Part shown: positions 9,901 to 15,635 of the stretch, piece by piece
Layout of the letters: the number at the start of each line of letters is the position of its first letter
Position numbering within the stretch: position 1 is the first letter of the stretch
Assembly: GCA_963626295.1 (NCBI GenBank)
Contig: CAVFWS010000022.1
Location: forward strand, 1-20,036
DNA from: UBA1731 sp963626295
GTDB lineage: Bacteria > Verrucomicrobiota > Kiritimatiellia > RFP12 > UBA1067
Length of the DNA: 20,036 nt
Reading direction: 5' to 3'
The notes under the pieces: generated by a model
Told to the model about the DNA's origin: nothing
Databases searched by the model: none
What the model saw: only the letters and a program-made list of their open reading frames with translations
Program-made: the position numbers and the translations under genes

Positions 9901-10288
9901 GAACGCGGACGGCCCCGCACCCGAAATGGGGATCCACGACACGCGGTGCCTCAGGATGATCTGGCCGGGGCTGAAGTCCACGGACGCCGGATCGTCGCAC
10001 AACCTCGGATGCAACTACAAGCGTACGCGCTTCGGGCGTCCCGGCGGGCCGGCAAACTTCAAGTGGGACTACCCCTGGCAGTCCGGCACAGGGTATCCGT
10101 ATCCGACGATTCGCGTGGCCGAATACCCGGCGGCGGACGGCATACGGTTCCGCTCGTGGAGCAACGCCGAGACGGCGGAGATAGCCGCCGTGCTCGTTGT
10201 GCCCGATCCGTCCCGCGACCTGCGCTTCGATCTCACGAAGGTGCTCTGCGGGCTGAACTGCGATCCCTGGCGCATTGCGGAGGAATAG
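3917..10288 (+). CDS. Giant secreted GH28 / LamG / transglutaminase-like multidomain protein
   Basis: The preferred start is ATG 3917, four nt after AGGAG at 3908-3912. An in-frame ATG at 3905 lacks such a site. The product has 2123 residues with a signal peptide ending near GVRA (about residue 26). Residues about 45-440 form a GH28 (polygalacturonase-type) beta-helix: NTD at 226-228, the DD pair at 249-250 and a catalytic-type His at 283. A CARDB/Ig-like segment follows (about 543-610). Residues about 1140-1350 resemble a LamG/concanavalin-like lectin domain (GTVESWLRS, GRWCHLAMQW, AEVFVDGRRVLNL). Residues about 1480-1620 resemble a transglutaminase-like domain with C1538 (ECGPLNNLAANL), H1565 (GYGHSF) and D1580 (HVYDVSF). 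The C-terminal ~500 residues are unrecognised. Likely role: periplasmic or extracellular processing of pectin-like polysaccharide. Two GH28 substrate-binding motifs are altered, so the exact substrate is unknown. Confidence 0.8.
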   Translation: MLNRDSLMCLGFLSACLCMAATGVRAEVRPLVVEGAPFPLTVAEWTPPARDFPITAYGAKEDGKPVTEAIEAAIDAASKAGGGRVVLPPGEWLSGAFRLKSDVALVVEKGATLHFPDDPVVVMRAPLRPDGRPTMTHQALIGANACTNVAVMGGGTILSDVAYWHDNFMVNPQKGFPRPQVMHFERCRNVRVEGVKVRGSPAWTMHFRVCEDIVMRGVDSVCTGPNTDGLDLESCNRALIEDCSLDQTDDTYTIKSGFNEAGRKRNIPTQNVVIRNCRAVHGHTLLAIGSEVSGGIRNIYMTDCTVEAECWRFLFVKTNAKRGAFVENVWMENIRGVSASQAVFETEMYYDGNPVKELTKKAEKTWPTAISNILVRNVVCGEAGFAVKVLGDAELPPKRLIAENIRIGRLRHKPVGATNAPELEVKDVREDPSALREVLGLPPQVRPYDAARDGRRDAPSFDLEDFEGMSANAMCRTVLDARIAAEVKVGRNVAPRVTPPAALEKSYSGMYSRRIVQMLADLGCALPGAWIADDVRQVSRKSRDASLSVVPDLKSGTVRVAFTNRGKAPIRDVWCVVHLAPQWMTRRQTFRVGRVAPGETVERTLSCGAGSHYLPLPSGASPYAASADFTLGGVRRRLWAAAETPDAKVAPNLVEEVRHAGPMDALDADDATLLAASAGSDALPALGGRQWERVAFEGAAWYNASPRRRPYTEKEQRLMRANRVCEVAAVQFDVPSNAVTILRCTAPNWTKGAVAFLNGERLPLKSVTSKIPARPGRNRLIVKYPSRSGDRTALLQMSVYPWDSSTCWPCAPFPTETQSRAKPAVGGKSAQEFMLEWNRRWDATLPYEVEVSTNKLVSRVGVRPGSGFAVSALSGNGRKALDVTALPGRTEGCVFLRFKVPQGTTGLVCRVDSKKPLAVADPDRTDNLFAGALASAARWGATPRMKIDKADGGALTFAVRSPGEPEATYDIAVPPGLNGRSVRFETELENETPVSCRLMLRVQQLDAAGKALPESVVDRRWTSLMFPADRSFRFVERGRIHPEAKTVRLFMKVGASPKPYDLYGMPNASPNDQMPRLRMRSLVLRAAEFLPFPRYDESNFAAGVSGEPGDLAIRLGGADEKAFWYQTRSQASWAESVQLRDERQVFFPSGAGTVESWLRSDWKPTTYTDKGETKCRPITLFQCYQSYRAHMCIGGKGAMLELSYRPQPGTVEILLRDRTNTVYKGSADVKLPKGRWCHLAMQWTPGDAAEVFVDGRRVLNLPVPKLQALDLADPEIKYPNDEGGLEFYLGSSWLSARKRADIDPTRPLFEGAADLLRVSTGKRYGGAFTPAKSFGVDENTRALFAFDDSFDGVSGGGIGWIPGTTRSLGAGREARDLRIGGKSVPYWPKGILPENDPAVALDGDNFPNLPTAEDFETARRPFRKTALLKPGESFEFDCPEKVTTDFVEISNVSGSPLAYPIVLNAGDVDPRSYGDLADTLRLDALPEREKADRLFGFVLSSMDYFMNHTAMFPPGSDTPRDVEYNAMYMLNGYCGFECGPLNNLAANLFVSVAKCPAVQTGGYGHSFQQVFYGGKNHVYDVSFRKFFPAMDNETVAGLEEADNECGIFPRLGIGPECFTRKSTRGHWVQTPDCVPKIGVTLNPGESFRVWQVNDGNCNDLVVRSKKGPYRGYESPYRPDATGLCHANTEKVFLQRTERAFPQYLSGFIRYSGAPGAGNPAFTEIGADSFCYRVNGGGYPIVQAGYSAVRRDGTSAEIEISTDNGKTFRPLANPAGYAVRARYAYLVRVKAPIGDVAKFTASTEVQLNPRTFPGRLKAGGNRLTLKATSGVGARVTVQGRTPAGRISIPAAVSSGAVLGAETLFYAFDPAKRPTLDVIGASPSATVKTAGGLRATLADGKLTLSADAAKGEARFCSATIVDGGAEKTLAVLVGTGVRLAVAKDAEMTGGARRMEPDEMSPQVRGRLFPANHGAEVAFRFDPLPAGKYAVLNLNRFMNADGPAPEMGIHDTRCLRMIWPGLKSTDAGSSHNLGCNYKRTRFGRPGGPANFKWDYPWQSGTGYPYPTIRVAEYPAADGIRFRSWSNAETAEIAAVLVVPDPSRDLRFDLTKVLCGLNCDPWRIAEE

Positions 10289-10303
10289 GCTTGGTGGTAT
10301 AAT
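10275..10303 (+). promoter_or_regulatory. Extended -10 promoter of ruvB
   Basis: TTGCGG (10275-10280, inside the end of the preceding gene) is spaced 17 nt from a perfect TATAAT (10298-10303) preceded by TGG. The -10 box ends 12 nt before the ruvB ATG, so the predicted leader is only about 6 nt and no Shine-Dalgarno sequence is present. Confidence 0.65.
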
Positions 10304-10315
10304 TCCCGGCCATTC

Positions 10316-11308
10316 ATGGACACTACCCGTACAAGCGAGACACTGAATCGGCGGAACGCGGCATTCGACAACCGCCTGAGGCCCTCCGAATTCGCCGAGT
10401 TCGTCGGCCAGCAGAAGATCCGCGACAGGCTAATGCTGGCGGTTCAGGCGGCAAAGGAGCGTGGCGAGACCCTTGACCATGTTCTGTTTTCGGGCCCCCC
10501 CGGCCTCGGCAAGACGACGCTTTCGTACATTCTCGGCGAAGCGATGGGCGTGAGGGTGAAGACGACTTCGGGCCCGGTGCTCACGAAGCCGGCCGACCTT
10601 GCGGGGCTGCTTACGTCCCTGGAGGCGGGCGACATCGTGTTCATAGACGAGATACACCGCATGGCGAAGACGGTGGAGGAGTACCTTTACTCGGCGATGG
10701 AGGATTTCGCCATCGACATCATGATCGACCAGGGTCCGAACGCCCGCAGCGTGCGGCTTGAGCTGCCGCGCTTCACCCTTGTGGGCGCGACGACGCGGAT
10801 AGGGCTCATCGCCGCCCCGCTGCGCGCTCGGTTCGGCCTCGTGAACCGCCTCGACTACTATGTGCCCGAAGACCTCGCCGAAATCGTGAGGCGTTCGGCC
10901 GTAAGGCTCGGCGTGGACGTCGATGACGCTGGCGCGACCGAGATAGCGCACCGGTCGCGTGGCACTCCGCGGATAGCGAACAACCTCCTGAGGAGGGTGC
11001 GCGACTATGCGCAGGTCCGCGCGGGGAACCGCATAACCGGCAACGTGGCGAGGGATTCGCTCGAGCTGCTCGAGATCGACCCGCACGGGCTGGACGAGAT
11101 GGATGTCAGGATCCTCGAGACGATATGCGTGAAGTTCGGCGGCGGGCCTGTCGGGCTCTCCACCATCGCGGTGTCGGTAGGGGAGGAGCCGGACACCGTG
11201 GAGGAGGCCTATGAGCCGTTCCTGATAATGGAAGGGTATCTGGAGCGTACCCCGAAGGGGCGGCAGGCGACAGACCTCGCCTTCAGCCGTCTCGGCATCC
11301 GGCGGTGA
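10316..11308 (+). CDS. ruvB: Holliday junction branch-migration DNA helicase RuvB
   Basis: RuvB is the hexameric AAA+ motor that, with RuvA, drives branch migration of Holliday junctions during recombinational repair. The 330-residue length is normal. Visible motifs are Walker A GPPGLGKTT (residues 60-68), Walker B with DEIHR (111-115), sensor 1 LVGATTR (155-161), the arginine-finger region APLRARFG, sensor 2 region GTPRIANNLLRR, and the C-terminal winged-helix segment ending with TPKGRQATDLAFSRLGI. The start at ATG 10316 gives a typical N-terminus (NRLRPSEFAEFVGQQKIRDR). Neither ruvA nor ruvC is adjacent. The gene has its own promoter with an extremely short leader and is followed 52 nt later by the LPS permease gene. 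Confidence 0.97.
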   Translation: MDTTRTSETLNRRNAAFDNRLRPSEFAEFVGQQKIRDRLMLAVQAAKERGETLDHVLFSGPPGLGKTTLSYILGEAMGVRVKTTSGPVLTKPADLAGLLTSLEAGDIVFIDEIHRMAKTVEEYLYSAMEDFAIDIMIDQGPNARSVRLELPRFTLVGATTRIGLIAAPLRARFGLVNRLDYYVPEDLAEIVRRSAVRLGVDVDDAGATEIAHRSRGTPRIANNLLRRVRDYAQVRAGNRITGNVARDSLELLEIDPHGLDEMDVRILETICVKFGGGPVGLSTIAVSVGEEPDTVEEAYEPFLIMEGYLERTPKGRQATDLAFSRLGIRR

Positions 11309-11319
11309 GGCGTCCAAGG

Positions 11320-11348
11320 TTGCCTCGCGAGGCCTTATTTGGTACAAT
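11320..11348 (+). promoter_or_regulatory. Extended -10 promoter of lptF/lptG
   Basis: TTGCCT (11320-11325) lies 17 nt before TACAAT (11343-11348), which is preceded by TGG. As at ruvB, exactly 12 nt separate the -10 box from the ATG, here at 11361. The similar bases after the -10 (CCC near the start) strengthen the match between the two sites. A small GCCT-CGCG-AGGC hairpin overlaps the -35 box. Confidence 0.55.
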
Positions 11349-11360
11349 CCCCCGCATTTG

Positions 11361-12484
11361 ATGAAGACACTCCATCGATATATCTTCGGGTCGTTTTCCA
11401 NNNNNNNNNNTCCTTCCTGCTGGCGTTTCTCGTGCTGTCGTTTGTCCTGACGATCAGCCTGATGGTGCAGATCGTCGGCTACATACTCTCCGGCATCCCG
11501 CTTGAGCTTGTGGGCAGGTTCGCGCTCGTGTGCTTCCCCGAGACGATGCAGTGGACGATCCCGCTTGCGCTGCTCGTGTCTTCCGTGCTCGTATTCTCGA
11601 GGATGTCCGCTGATTCCGAGATCGCGGCGATGCGCGCGTGCGGCGTGAACCTCCTCTCCGTGATGCGCTACCCCATGCTGTTCGCCGTCGCGATGACGGC
11701 GCTCGGCCTCTTCATAAACAACGAGATCGCCCCGCGTGGACGGGAGGTGCGCCGCAACCTCGCAAAGCGCATTTCGGTGGGGTCCGGGCTTGAGCTTCTC
11801 GAGCCGGGGCGGGTGATAGACGATTTCCCGAAGGCCAAGATATACTTCGAGTCCAAGGAGGGGAATTGGCTGCACAACCTCATCGTGATAGACTATTCCA
11901 ACAAGAAGTTCGTTCGGGAGATCAAGGCAAAGAAGGCGCTCGTCACGAGCGAGGGCCGGGACATATGCCTTGACCTGCACGACATCACCGTTGATCCGCT
12001 TGACGAGCAGCATCCCGGAAGCGCAAGCCTTTCGCGCTACCAGCACAGGGTCGTGGATGCGCTGAAGGACGCCAAGTACAGGCGCAAGGAAAAGGATTTC
12101 CGCTTCTTCGAGATGCTCGGGGCGATAGGGAGCGCGAAGGCGGCCGTCGAAAAGGCGAAGGGGACGAGCCGGAAGGGGACCGAGAAGTATCTCGCCAAGC
12201 GGTATCTGAGCAACCTCCAGACCGAGTTCCAGAAGAGGTGGGTGTTCGCGTTCGCCTCCGTGTGCTTTGTCCTCGTGGGCATTCCGCTCGGCATACGCGC
12301 ACAGCGCAAGGAGAGCTCCATCGGAATGGCCATCTCCATCGCGGTCGCGCTCTCGTACTACCTTGTCGTGATACTGATGTCGAACCTCTCGAAGAACTTC
12401 CGGGCGCAGCCGGAGTTCCTCATATGGATCCCGGTGCTGGCGTGCCTGGCGCTCGCCTCGTACCTCATACCGAAGAACCTTTAG
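11361..12484 (+). CDS. LptF/LptG-family LPS export permease (YjgP/YjgQ), interrupted by an assembly gap
   Basis: LptF and LptG form the inner-membrane part of the LptB2FG transporter that extracts LPS and hands it to LptC/LptA. The start is ATG 11361: it gives MKTLHRYIFGSF, the usual N-terminus of this family (MKxLxRYIxxxF). After the ten N at 11401-11410 the reading frame shifts by one to SFLLAFLVLSFVLTISLMVQ. Further signs are the cytoplasmic loop RMSADSEIAAMRACGVN, a periplasmic domain (about 11760-12230) and three C-terminal membrane segments ending in LIPKNL. The frame change shows the real gap is not 10 bases long; the gene itself is probably intact. Whether this is LptF or LptG cannot be decided. 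It lies 12 nt upstream of lpxA, presumably co-transcribed. Confidence 0.85.
11401..11410. other. Assembly gap (10 N)
   Basis: Ten N replace unknown sequence inside the N-terminal coding part of the lptF/lptG gene. For the upstream ATG frame (position 0 modulo 3) to join the downstream frame (2 modulo 3), the missing length must be 2 modulo 3. The placeholder therefore does not measure the true gap. Confidence 0.95.
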
Positions 12485-12496
12485 GAGAAACCTGGC

Positions 12497-13279
12497 ATGG
12501 CGATAGAGATACACCCTACGGCGATGGTGAGCGGGGAGGCCCGGCTGGGCGACGGCGTGAAGGTCGGGCCCTATGCGACCATAGGCGCAAACGCAAGGAT
12601 CGGCGCGGGGACGACCGTGGGGCAGGGCGCGATAATCGACGGGCACACGACGATCGGGGAGTCCTGCCAGATATTCCCGTACGCCCTGGTAGGCATGAAG
12701 ACGCAGGACCTCAAGTACCAGGAGGGGTCCGTGTCGTACGTGGAGATCGGGGACCGCACGGTCATCCGCGAGTTCGCCACGGTGCACCTCGGCACCAAGG
12801 ACGGGGAGAAGACCGTGATAGGCTCCGACTGCCTGTTCATGGCGTATTGCCACGCCGCGCACGGCGTCATCCTCGGAGACCACGTGATCTGCTCGAACTC
12901 CGTGCAGCTCGCCGGAGACGTGCATCTCCAGGACTGGTCCATCGTAGGCGGGTGCGCGGCGGCGCACCAGTTCTGCAGCGTCGGGCGCCACGCCATGGTC
13001 GGGGGGATGTCCAAGATCCGCCAGGACTTCCCGCCGTTCATGCTTGGCGACATGGTGGAGGGTTCGCTGAAGGTGATCGGGCCGAATGTGGTCGGCCTTA
13101 CGCGGCGCGGCTTTTCGCGTGACGTGATATCCGCGCTCAAGGAGGCCTTCAGGTTCATATACCATTCGGGTCTGAACCGTTCCCAGGCCCTCGAGAGGGT
13201 GGAGAACGACGTGGAGCAGTTCGACGAGGTGAGGGAACTCGTCCAGTTCTACCGCAACTCCACGCGTGGGGTGAGCTGA
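12497..13279 (+). CDS. lpxA: UDP-N-acetylglucosamine acyltransferase LpxA
   Basis: LpxA transfers a 3-hydroxyacyl chain from acyl carrier protein to UDP-GlcNAc, the first step of lipid A synthesis in the cytoplasm. The 260-residue length is normal. The N-terminal two thirds show the left-handed beta-helix hexapeptide pattern (VKVGPYATIGANARIGAG). H122 in AYCHAAHGVILG aligns with the catalytic His125 of E. coli LpxA. GGCAAAHQFCSVGRHAMVGG and GLTRRGFSRD are family signatures that separate it from LpxD. AGGAG near 12483-12487 precedes the ATG. It follows the LPS permease gene by 12 nt, coupling lipid A synthesis to LPS export. The usual partners lpxD, fabZ and lpxB are not in the window. Confidence 0.97.
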   Translation: MAIEIHPTAMVSGEARLGDGVKVGPYATIGANARIGAGTTVGQGAIIDGHTTIGESCQIFPYALVGMKTQDLKYQEGSVSYVEIGDRTVIREFATVHLGTKDGEKTVIGSDCLFMAYCHAAHGVILGDHVICSNSVQLAGDVHLQDWSIVGGCAAAHQFCSVGRHAMVGGMSKIRQDFPPFMLGDMVEGSLKVIGPNVVGLTRRGFSRDVISALKEAFRFIYHSGLNRSQALERVENDVEQFDEVRELVQFYRNSTRGVS

Positions 13280-13329
13280 GGCTTGGCGAGAGCCGGTTTG
13301 ATTCTCAAAACGAAAGGAATGATGGAAAG

Positions 13330-14484
13330 ATGAAGATCAGAGCTGGATTCCTGTGCTGCCTCGTGGCGGCGGCGTCAAGCGCCTCCGCGCTGCAGGTGAA
13401 CGTCGAGAAGCAGGGCACGACGAAACTCACCGTCTCGGTGCAGGTGGGCGGCAGCCCGGACTACGTGAAGGCCCTGAAGAGGAACCTGGAGCTTTCGGGC
13501 TGGTTCAAGGTCGCGCCGTCAGGCTCGATCTCCGTTGCTGGCACGGCGGGAGGGACGGTCACGGCGACTGGTCGAGGCCGCACGGTCTCGTCAAGCGAGG
13601 CGTTCTCCGACGCGGCAGGCGCGCGGATGGCGGCGCGCAGGATGTCCGACGCGATGGTTGGCGGCTTCACCGACGGCGGCAAGGGCTTCGCGACGAAGCG
13701 CATCGCCTACGTGAACCGCAAGGGCTCGGACAACGCGGAGCTATACATGTGCTATCCCGACGGGTGGGACATGAGGCAGATAACGAGCGACGGCCGGGCG
13801 GCGATCGGCCCGCGCTGGGCATTCAACGGGAAGGACATCTACTACACGGGCTTCCTCCACGAGAAGCAGCTCTCCTACAGGATAAACGTGGAGACGGAGC
13901 GGCGCGAATGCCTCGGGTTCTTCAAGAACGGCGCGTCTGGGGCGGCGGCCTCGCCAGACGGGCGTTCCGTGGCGATCATCCTTTCCTATCAGGGGAATCC
14001 CGAGCTGTACATCATGGACCTCGCCTCGCGCAGGATCAAGCGCATGACGGAGACGCCGGCGGCGGTGGAGTCCAGCCCATGCTGGAGCCCCGATGGCCGC
14101 AAGATCGCCTATGTCTCCGACCAGACCCGCAACCCGCAGGTGTACATCTGCGACGTCGCCACGCGCAAGTCGACGCGCTACACGACGAAGGGGCGGCAGA
14201 ACACGCATCCCGACTGGGCGCCGAACGGCAGGCTCTGCTGGTCATCGCTCCAGTCCGGCCAGTGGTGCATCATGGCCTCCGAGCCGAACGGCGGCGAATC
14301 GTCGGCGCGGATGGTCACGTCCCCCGGCACCTGGCAGGATCCGTCATGGGCGGCGGACGGCAGGCACATCGTGGCCTCCCGCGACAAGGCGCTCTTCATC
14401 GTGGACGCCGATCCCGACGGCGACAAGCCCGTGCAGATATTCTACAACAGGGGCAACTGGATGAACCCGGCGTTCAGCAAGTGA
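13330..14484 (+). CDS. tolB: Tol-Pal system beta-propeller protein TolB-like
   Basis: TolB is the periplasmic part of the Tol-Pal system, which keeps the outer membrane attached during division. The 384-residue product has a signal peptide (residues 1-20, ending SASA). A short N-terminal domain (about 21-115) has the LKRNLELSGWFKV motif, and a TolB-type propeller (about 122-384) has repeats such as RIAYVNR, SPDGRSVA, CWSPDGRKIAYVSD and HPDWAPNGRL. It is shorter than the ~430 residues of E. coli TolB, mostly through a reduced N-terminal domain. AAAGGAA at 13312-13318 serves as ribosome binding site. It follows lpxA by 50 nt. No tolQ, tolR, tolA or pal is adjacent, so a paralogous propeller protein cannot be fully excluded. 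Confidence 0.85.
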   Translation: MKIRAGFLCCLVAAASSASALQVNVEKQGTTKLTVSVQVGGSPDYVKALKRNLELSGWFKVAPSGSISVAGTAGGTVTATGRGRTVSSSEAFSDAAGARMAARRMSDAMVGGFTDGGKGFATKRIAYVNRKGSDNAELYMCYPDGWDMRQITSDGRAAIGPRWAFNGKDIYYTGFLHEKQLSYRINVETERRECLGFFKNGASGAAASPDGRSVAIILSYQGNPELYIMDLASRRIKRMTETPAAVESSPCWSPDGRKIAYVSDQTRNPQVYICDVATRKSTRYTTKGRQNTHPDWAPNGRLCWSSLQSGQWCIMASEPNGGESSARMVTSPGTWQDPSWAADGRHIVASRDKALFIVDADPDGDKPVQIFYNRGNWMNPAFSK

Positions 14485-14491
14485 CTCCGCC

Positions 14492-14520
14492 TTGAAATCG
14501 CCGCCCCGTTGCGCTATAAT
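14492..14520 (+). promoter_or_regulatory. Near-consensus promoter of lepB
   Basis: TTGAAA (14492-14497) is 17 nt from a perfect TATAAT (14515-14520). Only 8 nt (GAGGCGAA) lie between the -10 box and the ATG at 14529, so transcription should begin about 2 nt before the start codon. The GAGG could not act as a normal ribosome binding site in that transcript. Confidence 0.7.
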
Positions 14521-14528
14521 GAGGCGAA

Positions 14529-15602
14529 ATGTTTTACCTTCCATTTTCACGTGAGGCCAGACGGCGCAAGGAAGCGAGGGCGACGCTCGCCGCCGCCAGG
14601 GTCTTCGTGCTGTCGCACGAGGACCTTCCCGACTATCGGGAGGGACGGTTCTCCGTGCAGTTTTCCGCGCTGAACGCAGCCTGGGCCGGCAGGGACGCCG
14701 ACCGTTGCGCGGAGCTGCTTGGCGAGCTTGACCCGCCGAAGAGCTTTGCCGCCGGGCGGGAGTGGCTTGACATCCTCGTGGTCTCCATATCCGTGGCGAT
14801 GGCGTTCCGCGCATACTTCTACCAGCCGTTCAACATCCCAACGGGCTCCATGCGCCCCACGCTTTACGGCAACTGGTCAGAGCGGAAGGACCCGCAGGAC
14901 GCGACGGTCTGGGACCGCACCCCGGTGCTCAGGCAGCTGAAGTGGCTCGTGTCCGGCGAGACGTTCGTCGATTTCCGCGCACCGTGTTCGGGCACGCTTG
15001 TCGTGCGGCCGGACAACAACGGCCACTTCATCGTGTGCGTCGCGGCGAAGCCCGACGTCACGGAAAAGATACCCACGGACGCCTTCGTCGAGAACACGGG
15101 GCGGCTCATCGGCGGGAAGGGCCATGGCGACCACGTCGTCGCCGGCGAGCGCATCTGGTGCGGATACCGCCGCATAGGGGATTTCCTTTTCGTGAACCGC
15201 TGGCTGTGGAACTTCCGCCATCCGCGCGTCGGGGACGTGATGATATTCTCCACGACCGGCATCAGGAACCTCGTGCAGGGCACGCATTACATAAAGCGGA
15301 TGTGCGGGACTCCCGGCGATACCGTGCGGATCGCGAAGCCGTACCTGGTCGTGAACGGGGTGAAGATGGAGTCCGTGAGGCCGAAGGACTGCCCTCCGTT
15401 CGATCCCGGGCCATGCGCGGACAGGTCTGGCGTGTCCGGCGAGGTGAGGCTTGGGCCTGGCGAATACTTCGCGTGCGGCGACAACAGCCCCGCGAGCTAC
15501 GACAGCAGGTATTGGGGGACGGTGCCGGCGAAGAACCTTCGCGGAGTTGCCGCCGGCGTGTTCTGGCCGTTTGCGAGCCGGCATTTCGGTCCGGTGAGGT
15601 GA
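14529..15602 (+). CDS. lepB: Signal peptidase I with extended N-terminus and insertion
   Basis: Signal peptidase I removes signal peptides from exported proteins at the outer face of the inner membrane. The 357-residue protein has one clear membrane segment (about 79-97, WLDILVVSISVAMAFRAYF). The catalytic Ser is S107 in IPTGSMRPTL and the general base is K256 in THYIKRMCGTPGD. The box DFLFVNRW...HPRVGDVMIF and the final GDNSPASYDSRYWGTVP are also present. Two features are unusual. There is a charged ~75-residue cytoplasmic N-terminal extension, and Ser and Lys are 149 residues apart (about 55 in E. coli) because of a ~100-residue insertion after the Ser box. It lies 44 nt after tolB with its own promoter and 33 nt before the kinase gene. 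Confidence 0.93.
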   Translation: MFYLPFSREARRRKEARATLAAARVFVLSHEDLPDYREGRFSVQFSALNAAWAGRDADRCAELLGELDPPKSFAAGREWLDILVVSISVAMAFRAYFYQPFNIPTGSMRPTLYGNWSERKDPQDATVWDRTPVLRQLKWLVSGETFVDFRAPCSGTLVVRPDNNGHFIVCVAAKPDVTEKIPTDAFVENTGRLIGGKGHGDHVVAGERIWCGYRRIGDFLFVNRWLWNFRHPRVGDVMIFSTTGIRNLVQGTHYIKRMCGTPGDTVRIAKPYLVVNGVKMESVRPKDCPPFDPGPCADRSGVSGEVRLGPGEYFACGDNSPASYDSRYWGTVPAKNLRGVAAGVFWPFASRHFGPVR

Positions 15603-15635
15603 CGGGCATTCTGGAGTTTGCAAGGAGACAGAGTT

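Noticed and set aside
11316..11340. GCCT-CGCG-AGGC hairpin after ruvB as an intrinsic terminator
   Set aside because: The stem is short and followed only by ATTT, and it overlaps the -35 box of the lptF/G promoter. Evidence for termination is too weak.
11339..11360. TTG start at 11339 for the LPS permease
   Set aside because: This start lies inside the -10 region and in a frame that gives a non-family N-terminus. ATG 11361 gives the expected MKTLHRY start in the other frame.
10430..13165. A 911-codon open frame on the minus strand across ruvB, lptF/G and lpxA
   Set aside because: It spans three well-identified + strand genes and the N gap and shows no domain. It is a shadow of GC-rich coding sequence.
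15618..15635. TTG start at 15618 for the kinase
   Set aside because: It would place the AAGGAG ribosome binding site inside the coding region. ATG 15636 has correct spacing from that site.
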